A stretch of DNA of 64,000 nucleotides from Flavobacteriia bacterium 40-80 (lineage in GTDB: Bacteria > Bacteroidota > Bacteroidia > Flavobacteriales_D > Crocinitomicaceae), in contig MKVF01000006.1 in NCBI GenBank assembly GCA_001899145.1, positions 434,001 to 498,000 of the forward strand, in the 5' to 3' direction. Of the stretch, positions 7,993-16,635 are shown piece by piece. How positions within the stretch are numbered: position 1 is the stretch's first letter; every line of letters begins with the position of its first letter. The translations under genes were made by a program, and so were the position numbers. The notes under the pieces were generated by a model that was not told the DNA's origin, did no database searches, and saw nothing but the letters and a program-made list of their open reading frames with translations.

Positions 7993-9216
7993 TCAATTTT
8001 CGTGTAAAGGCATCTTCTTTTTTGTAAATAAAAATCCCGAAACGGCGATTACTAGTAAAATTACATTGATGATCCACAAATGATCGTACGAATAATTTTT
8101 AATCAGCTTGGTAGCCAGGTAAGGCATGATAATAAAAGCCATGGAAATGCTCAGTCCGTTCACACCCATGTATGCTCCCCGTTTCTTTTCAGAAGAACGC
8201 TTTGCCGCGACAGTTGAAATGAAAGGAAGCACTAAAATTTCCGACAGGCTCAGAAACATCATAGAAATATAGCAGGACATCATCGAATGGTCTGCTAAAA
8301 GCCAGGCATACGCGATCAGTAAAGACAGACACCCCAGAATAATACTGATATAAATATTGAATTTTGACTCCGCATATTGCACCACTATCATTTCCATTAT
8401 GACGACAAACAATCCGTTGAAGCCCAATATGAATCCGATCTGCTGTTGTCCGAAACCGAGATCTTCTTTATAATACATCGGTAAAATGCTCAGCAGCTGA
8501 AAAAATGCACAGGCATATAGAAAGCAAAAAAAGCTGAATACCAGGAACCACTTGTCCAGATAAGGAGAGCCTTCATGTTCTTCTGTAGAAGGAACTTCCT
8601 GGTCAGTTTCTTCCACTGCCTCATTTCGCTCTTTCCTACGGAAGAAATAAAGAAAAAATACTACTGAGGTCAAAAATGTGGTAATTGAATTTCCGTAAAA
8701 CAGCCAGGAATAGGAAATCGAAGCCAGAAATCCGCCTAATGCCGGTCCAAACGAAAATCCCAGGTTGATAGACATTCTGTTCAGGGAAAAAGCACGTGTC
8801 AGGTTTCCTTTTTTCGCATACGAAGTGATTGCTGCTGAATTGGCAGGACGAAAACATTCATTTATAAGGCTTAATACAAAAATAGCCACGCAAACTTCCT
8901 GGACAGTATGCAGAAAGGAAAGTATTATAAAGACCGGGGCAGTAAATAGCAATGTAAAAAACTGCACATGGAATGCACCGATCTTATCGGTCAGCCAGCC
9001 GCCGATCACCGAGCCAAGCAGCGCTCCTATTCCGAAGCAGCTCATCACCAGCCCGGCCTCGTCCGTCTCAAATCCTAAAACAGTTGTCAGATAAACGGTC
9101 ATAAACGGAATAACCATACCACCTGTCCTGTTTAACAACATGATCAGCGATAGCATCCAGGATTCTTTGGACAATCCCTCAAAGGCAGAAATATAAATTC
9201 TAAAAAGTTTGTTCAA
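7993..9216 (-). CDS. MFS transporter
   Basis: This 407-residue inner-membrane protein has about twelve hydrophobic segments in two halves, split by a charged loop (RRKERNEAVEETDQEV, about residues 190-205), and ends in a basic KKK tail. The MFS motif A loop appears as GGWLTDKIG between segments 2 and 3. It resembles drug-efflux or sugar-type MFS carriers, but the substrate cannot be read. The start codon is TTG; no upstream ATG exists, and the next Met falls inside the first membrane segment. A near-consensus -7 box (TATCTTCG, 9232-9239) precedes it. Confidence 0.85.
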   Translation of the reverse strand: MNKLFRIYISAFEGLSKESWMLSLIMLLNRTGGMVIPFMTVYLTTVLGFETDEAGLVMSCFGIGALLGSVIGGWLTDKIGAFHVQFFTLLFTAPVFIILSFLHTVQEVCVAIFVLSLINECFRPANSAAITSYAKKGNLTRAFSLNRMSINLGFSFGPALGGFLASISYSWLFYGNSITTFLTSVVFFLYFFRRKERNEAVEETDQEVPSTEEHEGSPYLDKWFLVFSFFCFLYACAFFQLLSILPMYYKEDLGFGQQQIGFILGFNGLFVVIMEMIVVQYAESKFNIYISIILGCLSLLIAYAWLLADHSMMSCYISMMFLSLSEILVLPFISTVAAKRSSEKKRGAYMGVNGLSISMAFIIMPYLATKLIKNYSYDHLWIINVILLVIAVSGFLFTKKKMPLHEN

Positions 9217-9276
9217 CCGGGAAAATTTGGGCGAAGATACACAGTAAAATATTCCTGCCGTTCCCGAAAAAAGAAT

Positions 9277-9963
9277 TTAAACAAAGAGTAACACTTCATC
9301 AGTAGTTATAAAATCGATTCCCGCCTCAATAAGTACCTTTCCAAGTTCCTTACTATTCATAGTCCAGGTGTTTGACAGCATATTGTTTCTTTTTAGCTTT
9401 CCTATCAGATCATCACTATATGTATCACACTGAAAATCCAGTCCGTCGATTCCTTCAGACTTCAAAAATTCAACGGAAAATTCATCTCCAAGGTACAGGC
9501 AAGGAACCGTCGATTGTAGTTTTATCATTTTCAGCAGGACAAGGTCAAAGCTGATAAAAAATACATTTTCCGTTTCATCTCCGAGCAGCTTTAAAACCTC
9601 ATCCACAAAAATTTTCTTCTGCTGTAAAGTAAGATCAGATGGTTTCAATTCCAGCCAAAGTGTATGTTTCCGGTTCCAACATTTTAAGACCTCCGGCAAA
9701 ACAGGAATTTTTTCTCCGTTAGATAACAGATATTCAACTAATTCGGAATAGTTGATCCTGTTTACTGCAAGTTCATTGATGTGGTCATCATGAAAGACAA
9801 CAAGCTGTCTGTCTGCCGTCAATTGCAAATCTACTTCAATTCCGCCCAGCGGTAATTCCTGAGCTTTCAGAAAGGCTGCAAGAGAATTTTGTGGAAGTCC
9901 AAAATCTTTCCATGCACCGCGATGTGCTATAATCTGAGTACTTTTCAATTTATTTATCTCCAC
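9277..9963 (-). CDS. glycerophosphodiester phosphodiesterase family protein
   Basis: The 228-residue TIM-barrel enzyme belongs to the GDPD family, which hydrolyses glycerophosphodiesters such as deacylated phospholipids to glycerol-3-phosphate and an alcohol. Visible residues are H14-R-G in IIAHRGAW, the metal ligands E43 and D45 in GIEVDLQLT, H58 in VVFHDDH, and LELKPSDL later. No signal peptide is seen, so a cytosolic form is likely. The start codon is GTG, overlapping the end of the methyltransferase gene by 14 bases, which implies translational coupling. Confidence 0.9.
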   Translation of the reverse strand: MEINKLKSTQIIAHRGAWKDFGLPQNSLAAFLKAQELPLGGIEVDLQLTADRQLVVFHDDHINELAVNRINYSELVEYLLSNGEKIPVLPEVLKCWNRKHTLWLELKPSDLTLQQKKIFVDEVLKLLGDETENVFFISFDLVLLKMIKLQSTVPCLYLGDEFSVEFLKSEGIDGLDFQCDTYSDDLIGKLKRNNMLSNTWTMNSKELGKVLIEAGIDFITTDEVLLFV

Positions 9964-11113
9964 CGGTTACAAAATCTTTCCGGGAACCATCAAAAATTTT
10001 ATACTTCCGGTAACTACATTCCAGATCACCATTGAAAAGTTTTATTTTTCTATCCGGTTTCAAACCTATGTTTTTCAGCGCGTCCTCATTGGAAGAAATG
10101 ATCCAGCAATCCCAGCCCTGCATTTCGCTTTTAAACCAGTCGCCAAGTTCTTTATATAACTCTTCAACCTCCTCACCTATCCGTTCTCCATACGGCGGAT
10201 TACTGATCAGCACACCTTTCGGAGCTGTTTTTTTCACTTCATGAAACCCTGCTGTTTTTACTTCAATAAATCTCCCAAAAGGAAAAATACGCAGATTTCT
10301 TCTTGTTTTCAAGACCATATCCGAATTGATATCCGAGCCTGAAATTGTAAACGGTAACTTTTTAGGACGACGGTCTATCGCTTCGAACAATTCGTTCCAG
10401 ACTGCTGCATCGTAGCTTTTTAAATTTTTAAAAGCATAATGCGTTCGTTCCGCATTAGAAGGAATGCTGTGGGCAAGCAATGCAGCTTCAATAAGCAGTG
10501 TCCCTGAACCGCAGAACGGGTCCATAAAATCTGATTTTCTGTCCCAGCCCGACATCCTCAGCAAAATCGCTGCCGTCACCTCATTCAACGGCGCAAGACC
10601 TGTTTCTGTACGGTATCCCCGCTGGAACAAAGGTGCACCGCTTGTATTCAGCGACAATACAACATCATTGTTCCTGATATACACATCAATAACAATCTGA
10701 GGAACTTTTGTTTCCACATTCGGCCGTTCACCCGTTTTATTTCTGAATGTATCCGCAATTGCGTCCTTGATCAGCAGCATCGGAAATTTCGAATGCTTGA
10801 AAATAGAAGACTGCACAGCTCCCCTAACGGCAATTGTTTTTTTTACATCAAAAAAAGAAGTCCAGTCAATTTTAAGAGCTTCCTTATAAATGTCTTTTTC
10901 TTCCCGGATTCTGAAACTGGCAATCTGGATCAGGACGTGCAGTGCACATCTCAGATGCAGATTCAGGAAATAGACATCTTTCATTGTTCCTTCCAGCTGT
11001 ACTGCTCGATTCAGAATTTTCGTATCTGTATAACCCAGCTCATTCAGCTCCTCCTGTAACACTTCCTCCGCACCGTAAAAAGTCTTAACTGTTATCGTAT
11101 ATTTATTTTCCAT
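9950..11113 (-). CDS. THUMP-domain class I rRNA methyltransferase (RlmL-like)
   Basis: An N-terminal ferredoxin-like plus THUMP RNA-binding region (about residues 1-155) precedes a Rossmann methyltransferase domain. SAM motif I is MDPFCGSGTLLIEAAL (about 197-212) and the N2-guanine methylating motif is SNPPYG (about 304-309). The family includes the enzyme for m2G2445 of 23S rRNA. The open frame begins at 11134, but the start beginning MENKYTITVKTF at 11113 fits relatives better and shortens the overlap with the upstream TRIC gene to 11 bases. The GDPD gene overlaps its 3' end, so TRIC-MTase-GDPD form one unit. Confidence 0.9.
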   Translation of the reverse strand: MENKYTITVKTFYGAEEVLQEELNELGYTDTKILNRAVQLEGTMKDVYFLNLHLRCALHVLIQIASFRIREEKDIYKEALKIDWTSFFDVKKTIAVRGAVQSSIFKHSKFPMLLIKDAIADTFRNKTGERPNVETKVPQIVIDVYIRNNDVVLSLNTSGAPLFQRGYRTETGLAPLNEVTAAILLRMSGWDRKSDFMDPFCGSGTLLIEAALLAHSIPSNAERTHYAFKNLKSYDAAVWNELFEAIDRRPKKLPFTISGSDINSDMVLKTRRNLRIFPFGRFIEVKTAGFHEVKKTAPKGVLISNPPYGERIGEEVEELYKELGDWFKSEMQGWDCWIISSNEDALKNIGLKPDRKIKLFNGDLECSYRKYKIFDGSRKDFVTGGDK

Positions 11114-11729
11114 CATTTTCAAGTTCTTCATCATTTTTTAAGTTCGGCATTTTCCATCCGAATTTTACGCTCAGTAAGCGGATCCCGATAATAACCAGCA
11201 CAGCTATAAGCATGTCCAGTTGCGGCAGCCAGTTAAAATGGTGCAGGATTAAAAATAAAATTCCTCCGCCTAATGCTGCCGTAGCGTATATTTCTTCCCG
11301 GAAAATCAGGGGAATTCTATTACATAAAATATCACGGATCACACCACCGAAAGAAGCGGAGATAACTCCCAGCATCAATGCAACAATAGGAGCACATCCG
11401 AAATCCAGCCCTTTCTGCATTCCCAAAATGGAAAACAAGCCCAACCCGATCGTATCAAATATAAAAAGTGTGCTTCTCCATTTATAAAGGTGTTTTCTGA
11501 ATACGATCCCTAAAACAGCCCCGCCAAATGCTGAAGATATCAGGTTGATATTCTGCATCCAGACAATTTCCGTATTCAGCAAAAGGTCACGGATCGTTCC
11601 GCCGCCGAGAGCCGTAAAAAAAGCAACAACTGTCGCCCCGAAGTAATCTAATTTCCTGTTTGCTGCTGTTAAAACACCACTGATGCCAAATGATATAACT
11701 CCAATAATCTCTAAAATACCCAACAACAT
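11103..11729 (-). CDS. trimeric intracellular cation (TRIC) channel family membrane protein
   Basis: The 208-residue protein is a tandem duplication of three membrane segments, each half carrying the conserved loop: GGGTIRD (42-48) and FGGVIRD (127-133). This is the bacterial TRIC family, formerly UPF0126 (YadS/YicG). Family members form trimeric K+/Na+-permeable channels; the physiological role in bacteria is unclear. The C-terminal tail is acidic (NDEELENDGK). It starts at ATG and opens a three-gene overlapping minus-strand unit. Confidence 0.92.
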   Translation of the reverse strand: MLLGILEIIGVISFGISGVLTAANRKLDYFGATVVAFFTALGGGTIRDLLLNTEIVWMQNINLISSAFGGAVLGIVFRKHLYKWRSTLFIFDTIGLGLFSILGMQKGLDFGCAPIVALMLGVISASFGGVIRDILCNRIPLIFREEIYATAALGGGILFLILHHFNWLPQLDMLIAVLVIIGIRLLSVKFGWKMPNLKNDEELENDGK

Positions 11730-11751
11730 CAGAAAATGATATTTTTTACGT

Positions 11752-11769
11752 TATTTTTGTACAAATGTA
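11752..11769. promoter_or_regulatory. interlocked divergent -7 boxes (patatin / TRIC)
   Basis: TATTTTTG (11752-11759, plus strand, for the patatin gene) and TACATTTG (11762-11769, minus strand, for the TRIC gene) both match TAnnTTTG and are only 2 bases apart. Each transcript would start inside or next to the other's box, so polymerase could occupy only one at a time. Neither has an obvious -33 element at ideal spacing. Confidence 0.5.
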
Positions 11770-11788
11770 ACCAAAGTATTGCCGATAA

Positions 11789-14068
11789 TTGATACAAAAA
11801 ATCACATATTTCATTTGCCTGCTGTTCTTTTCAACTAACCTCACTGCACAAAAAGTGGGATTAGTTCTTTCCGGAGGAGGCGCTGCAGGCTTTGCTCATA
11901 TCGGTGTCATTAAAGCGCTCGAAGAAAACGGAATACCAATAGACTATATTTCAGGAACTTCAGCAGGTTCTTTAGTCGGTGCGATGTACGCAAGCGGAAT
12001 GACTCCGGACGAAATGATCGCTTACATTCAGTCGGAAGAGTTTATCAAAATGTCCGCCGGCCAGCTGGTAACGGACAAAAAATTCCTTCTGCAACGCCAG
12101 ACAGATGATGCTTCCATGATTGAAATCCCGTTTTCTCTGGACAGCATTCTTTCCAAGTCACTTCCTACCAATTTAATCCGTCCGTATTCCCTGGATTTTG
12201 AAATGTTCAAAAACTTAGGTGTTACGGGCGCAAATTATGACAAAGATTTTGACCGGCTTTTTGTTCCTTTCAGATGCGTCGCTTCTGATATTGCAGCAAA
12301 AAAATCAGTTGTATTTTCAAAAGGCAACTTAAATGAGGCGGTACGTGCATCGATCACCTACCCGTTTTACATGAATCCCATTCGCGTGGACGGGAAATTA
12401 TTATTTGACGGGGGGCTTTACAATAACTTTCCTTCCAACGTAATGTATTACGAGTTTCACCCGGACTTCATTATCGGAAGCACTGTTACGGATAATGCGC
12501 CGCCGCCTACTGAGGACAACCTGATCAGCCAGATCACCAATATGCTTATGAATCACAGTGATTTTTCAATTCCGTGTGAAAGCAGCATTATTTTAAAGCC
12601 ACAGACAGGTATCAACACATTTAACTTTGAGCAGGTCCAGCTGGCGATACTTGCCGGGTACGAAGAAACATTAAAAAACATAGGGCAGATCAGGGAAGCG
12701 ATCCAACGGCGGGTAAGCTCGAATGAGCTGTCCAAAAGACGTGAAGTGTTTAAGAAAAAGATCATTCCTGTAAAAATTTCGGAAGTTTCATCAGCCAATC
12801 CTAAGCGTTACAGCTTTATCACAAAGTCCTTGTTGAGCCCAAGAGAAAAAGAACCTGTTTCCATGAAAAAGCTGGAAAAACGTTTTTTCCGTCTTACGGA
12901 AATGGAGCACCTGGCTTATTTATACCCGACGGTTTCCCTGAAAGAAGATTCTACTTACCTGTTGAATGTGAAAATTAAAGAAGCGAAAAAGTTTAAATTC
13001 GAAGTCGGTGGCCATTTTTCCTCCCGACCAGTCAATGTAGGCTATATTGCTCTTAACTATTACCATATTAACCACAATGCCTGGCACGTTAAAGCAGAAT
13101 CCTATTTCGGAAAGTTTTACACGTCCGTCCGTGTAGCTTTGGATTTCCAGCCTCCGATGAAATATCCGATTATTTTTACACCATACTTTATCATGAACCG
13201 CTGGGATTACTACCGCAGTTCCACTACTTTTTTTGAAAATATCCAACCATCCTTTCTGATTCAGAATGAAATTTTCGGAGGGTTAAAAATCAAAAGTCCG
13301 ATAGGCAATAAAGCAGTCATGGAGCTGGATGTCCGTGGCCTGGAAAACAAAGACTCCTACTATCTGAATGGAGTTTTTACTAAAAATGATACTGCTGATT
13401 ATACGAAGTTTACAGGGATTTCGACACATTTCCTGATTGAAAAAAATACCCTAAACAGAAAACAATTTGCCACTGAAGGAAGCTTAATCCGGCTTTCTGC
13501 ACGCTATATTACAGGTTGGGAATTAACTCGTCCGGGCTCAACTTCTTCCAGTAATTATCAGCAAATTGAAAAAGGACATCACTGGATCAATATCAGAGCA
13601 AGATACTCTACCTTTTTTGTGAGCAAAAAGCATTTTCATTTAGGAGTGGATGCGCTTGGAGTATTGAACAGCCAGTCACTGTTCAGCAACTACAAAGCTT
13701 CCATTCTGGCAATGACAGCGTTTTCTCCCATTCCGGATATGGAAACATTCTTCTTACCGGAATACCGGTCTCCGCAGTATGTCGGGGCTGGTCTCAATAT
13801 GATCATTACTCCTTTGAAAAATGTGGACCTGCGGTTTGATGGCTATTATTTTCAGCCCTTCAAAACAATTATTCAAAATGAGGACGGAACTTTCAATTAT
13901 TCGAAATTATTTAAAGGAGAGCGTTATATTCTCTCAGGATCAATCATCTACCACAGCCCCGTAGGCCCTGCCCGGCTGACCTTGAACTATTTCCACCGGT
14001 CTGCGCAGCCACTTATCTTTCAGTTCAGCTTCGGTTATATTCTGTTTAACGAACGTTCTATCCGATAA
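11789..14068 (+). CDS. patatin-like phospholipase with C-terminal outer-membrane barrel
   Basis: After a signal peptide (ITYFICLLFFSTNLTAQ) the 759-residue protein has a patatin domain: oxyanion hole GGGAAG (29-34), nucleophile S58 in GTSAG, and catalytic D207 in FDGGLYNN. The rest, after a short POTRA-like stretch around residues 340-400, is a long run of alternating aromatic strands ending FQFSFGYILFNERSIR, typical of a BamA/TpsB-type barrel. This layout resembles the PlpD (type Vd) class, suggesting surface or periplasmic lipase activity. The start is TTG; the only upstream ATG (11765) is followed at once by a stop codon. Confidence 0.9.
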   Translation: MIQKITYFICLLFFSTNLTAQKVGLVLSGGGAAGFAHIGVIKALEENGIPIDYISGTSAGSLVGAMYASGMTPDEMIAYIQSEEFIKMSAGQLVTDKKFLLQRQTDDASMIEIPFSLDSILSKSLPTNLIRPYSLDFEMFKNLGVTGANYDKDFDRLFVPFRCVASDIAAKKSVVFSKGNLNEAVRASITYPFYMNPIRVDGKLLFDGGLYNNFPSNVMYYEFHPDFIIGSTVTDNAPPPTEDNLISQITNMLMNHSDFSIPCESSIILKPQTGINTFNFEQVQLAILAGYEETLKNIGQIREAIQRRVSSNELSKRREVFKKKIIPVKISEVSSANPKRYSFITKSLLSPREKEPVSMKKLEKRFFRLTEMEHLAYLYPTVSLKEDSTYLLNVKIKEAKKFKFEVGGHFSSRPVNVGYIALNYYHINHNAWHVKAESYFGKFYTSVRVALDFQPPMKYPIIFTPYFIMNRWDYYRSSTTFFENIQPSFLIQNEIFGGLKIKSPIGNKAVMELDVRGLENKDSYYLNGVFTKNDTADYTKFTGISTHFLIEKNTLNRKQFATEGSLIRLSARYITGWELTRPGSTSSSNYQQIEKGHHWINIRARYSTFFVSKKHFHLGVDALGVLNSQSLFSNYKASILAMTAFSPIPDMETFFLPEYRSPQYVGAGLNMIITPLKNVDLRFDGYYFQPFKTIIQNEDGTFNYSKLFKGERYILSGSIIYHSPVGPARLTLNYFHRSAQPLIFQFSFGYILFNERSIR

Positions 14069-14080
14069 GGTGAATTAAAT

Positions 14081-14860
14081 TCAAACTGTTGCCAGGATTT
14101 CCTTCATATTTTTCTGGTATTCGGGATGAAGCATCAGGTTATTGTGAAGCTGATTTTCAAGCACGATCAGCCGGTCTTTATGTTTTAGCAGCCGGCTCAA
14201 ACGAAAAGAATTTTTAATGCTGATCTGCTCATCCTTATCTCCGTGAAAAATATATACCGGCATTTTGCATTTTGCCAGAAAATCAGATGTCGGAAATTTA
14301 TACTTCAGAATAAATAAAGGAAAAACCGGATAATTTTTCCTCATAATGTGAGAGAGATTGAAATAAGGTGCTTCCAGGATCAGTATTTCGGGCTGAAATT
14401 TTTGGGCCAGGTAAGCCGCAATTCCGGAACCGATAGAATAGCCTATAAGAATAATCCCGGAATCCGGATAATGCTGTTTCACCCATTTGTATATCACTTC
14501 CGCATCGTCATACATCTGCTGTTGTGAAAAAATTTTTCCGTCGGATTTTCCGAACCCGCGATAATCAAATGTAATGAAATCATAACCGGAATCCGAAAAG
14601 AAGGAAGAGAACATTCCCCAATACTTCAACGACTTGGAATTACCGTGTAAGTAAAGTACCACTCCTTTCTTCGGCAGCGGGGTTTCAAACTGCAAAAGAT
14701 TTAATGCTGTTCCTTCTGTTATTTTTACAAAATGTTCCGTGTAGGGATTTTCAAACTGAAACTGGTATGTTTTTGGAAGCTTTTCCGGATAAAAAATAAT
14801 CCGCTCCTGGAAAAGATACAGGAGAACACAAAGAATTATATATATCAGTAAAAACAACAT
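14081..14860 (-). CDS. alpha/beta hydrolase, BEM46/YfhR-like
   Basis: The 259-residue protein starts with a membrane anchor (LLIYIILCVLLYLF) followed by the family hallmark ERIIFYPEKLP. Catalytic features are the nucleophile elbow GYSIGSG with S142, the HGN oxyanion motif near 72-74, an Asp in HGDKDEQIS (about 208) and a His in ENQLHNN (about 238). Probably an inner-membrane-anchored serine esterase of unknown substrate. It is convergent with the patatin gene, with only 12 bases between stops and no visible terminator. Confidence 0.88.
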   Translation of the reverse strand: MLFLLIYIILCVLLYLFQERIIFYPEKLPKTYQFQFENPYTEHFVKITEGTALNLLQFETPLPKKGVVLYLHGNSKSLKYWGMFSSFFSDSGYDFITFDYRGFGKSDGKIFSQQQMYDDAEVIYKWVKQHYPDSGIILIGYSIGSGIAAYLAQKFQPEILILEAPYFNLSHIMRKNYPVFPLFILKYKFPTSDFLAKCKMPVYIFHGDKDEQISIKNSFRLSRLLKHKDRLIVLENQLHNNLMLHPEYQKNMKEILATV

Positions 14861-14912
14861 TTTTTCGGGAACGCAGCATCAAGATAGAACATTTACAGCA
14901 AATACGAAAGTT

Positions 14913-15752
14913 TTAATTGAAAGTATTCCCTTGTGAAATATCCCCTGTTTCATAACCTTTTAGAAACCATTCTTTTCGTTGTGCGGAAGTTCCGTGCGTA
15001 AATGAATCAGGGTTTACGTGTCCCTGCACTTTCCGCTGGATAGCATCATCTCCAACTGCCTGGGCAGCGCTTAACGCCTCATCGATATCATCTGCGTCCA
15101 GGTACTTCCGAATATAATGGGCAAAAATCCCGGCATAAAAATCTGCCTGCAGCTCCTGGGCAACAGAGAGCTTATTTTGCTCTTTCTCCGACAATCCCCG
15201 CTGCGCTCTTCTCACTTTTTCATTGGTTCCCAGAATATGCTGCACATGGTGTCCCACTTCGTGCGCTATTACATAAGCAATGGCAAAATCACCGCCCTTA
15301 GCTCCGAACCGGGTCTTTAATTCATTGAAAAAATCCAGATCCATATACACTTTTTCATCCGCGGGACAGTAAAACGGCCCAACGGCAGAAGTCGCACTCC
15401 CGCAGCCTGTGCTCACATTTCCTGTAAATAAAACCATTTTAGGATAGCGATAAGGCGTAGTGCTGTTCTTTAATAGTTCCGACCAGACATCTTCTGTGTC
15501 CGCAAAAACAGTTGCCACAAAATCGCCAAGCTCTTTTTCCTCTGGTGTGAGTTCCCTTGTTTCACCGGATTGCCCGATTTGATTATTAACCTGTTCAACA
15601 ACCTGGTTGGCCGTTTCAGAGCTGCCACCCATAAACTGAACAATCAGGTAGATGATTACTCCGACGATCCCGCCGCCGGTAAGTATTCCGCCGCCGGAAA
15701 TTCCTCTTCTGTCTTCCACATTAGAGCTTTGCCTTCTTCCTCTCCAATCCAT
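14913..15752 (-). CDS. neutral zinc metallopeptidase (YpfJ/KPN_02809 family)
   Basis: A membrane-anchored 279-residue protein: Arg-rich start MDWRGRRQSS, Gly-rich linker, one membrane segment (about 27-42), then a soluble domain with the zinc site HEVGH (164-168) in IAHEVGHHVQHILG and downstream E/D residues in QELQADFYAG. CGSATSAVGPFYCP, just before the site, is typical of this family. Substrates are unknown. The ATG start is the only reasonable one. Neighbours are an alpha/beta hydrolase and MarC, apparently separate units. Confidence 0.93.
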   Translation of the reverse strand: MDWRGRRQSSNVEDRRGISGGGILTGGGIVGVIIYLIVQFMGGSSETANQVVEQVNNQIGQSGETRELTPEEKELGDFVATVFADTEDVWSELLKNSTTPYRYPKMVLFTGNVSTGCGSATSAVGPFYCPADEKVYMDLDFFNELKTRFGAKGGDFAIAYVIAHEVGHHVQHILGTNEKVRRAQRGLSEKEQNKLSVAQELQADFYAGIFAHYIRKYLDADDIDEALSAAQAVGDDAIQRKVQGHVNPDSFTHGTSAQRKEWFLKGYETGDISQGNTFN

Positions 15753-15893
15753 ATCTGAAATTTATTTTCACAAGATTAAAAATACTATTTCCGTGAAATA
15801 GTAAATCCATAATAAAAGTTAATCTGTAACAGAATGAAAATCTAATATCCTCAAGGAGTTATTTCTTCTCAAAACATGAACTATACGGTCCTA

Positions 15894-16535
15894 TCAGCCC
15901 AGATTAAAAATTCTTGTCACCCAGTTTTCAACACCGTTTGAAATATATTCAATCCCAATTGCAATCACTACGAAACCGATAATCCTGGAAACCGCATTAA
16001 TTCCCGAAGCTCCAAGAGCCCTGACAATATAAGGTGCGGATTTTAGAATGAAATAAACAGTAATGGCGATCGACACTACAGCCAGTAAAATGATCACTAT
16101 TTCTGTCCATTCCGTGTGGATCTGACGGTAAGTAATCAATAAGGAGATAGTACCTGGGCCGGCCAGCATCGGGATGGCAAGAGGTGTAAGTGAAATTTCC
16201 GTTCTCTTTTCCAGATCCGCCTGTACACTGCTTCGTTTCATCCCTTTGTGCTTTGTAAAATTACCTGTAAGCAAAGCGAAACCGGAAGAGACAATGATCA
16301 GTCCGCCTGCGATCCGGAGAGAATCAAGGGAAATGTTAAAGAAATTAAGGATATATGATCCGATAAAAAAGGAAATCAAAAGAATACAGAGAACATTAAA
16401 AGCTGTCCAGAAACAGGTTTTCTTCTGATTAATAGCTGAATCATTAGAAGTCAGTCCGACAAAAACGGGTACAGTTCCCAACGGGTTAATAACTGAAAAT
16501 ACTGCGGCAAATACGCTAATAAATAATTCCATCAT
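15894..16535 (-). CDS. MarC family integral membrane protein
   Basis: About 213 residues with six hydrophobic segments; the family pattern SVINPLGTVPVFVGLT and LAIPMLAGPGTISLLI (the duplicated proline-glycine loops) is clear. MarC proteins were once linked to antibiotic resistance, but their real function is unknown. The first in-frame start (16547) is TTG; ATG codons at 16535 and 16532 are preferable. There is an 88-base upstream gap without a convincing promoter. Confidence 0.88.
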   Translation of the reverse strand: MMELFISVFAAVFSVINPLGTVPVFVGLTSNDSAINQKKTCFWTAFNVLCILLISFFIGSYILNFFNISLDSLRIAGGLIIVSSGFALLTGNFTKHKGMKRSSVQADLEKRTEISLTPLAIPMLAGPGTISLLITYRQIHTEWTEIVIILLAVVSIAITVYFILKSAPYIVRALGASGINAVSRIIGFVVIAIGIEYISNGVENWVTRIFNLG

Positions 16536-16635
16536 TTTTTGCCACAAAATTCTGCATTAATAAACAGAACAATGTTATCATGAAGTGACGGAAACATTAA
16601 CATAAGGTGAACAGAAAATGTTCAGGTCAACAATA

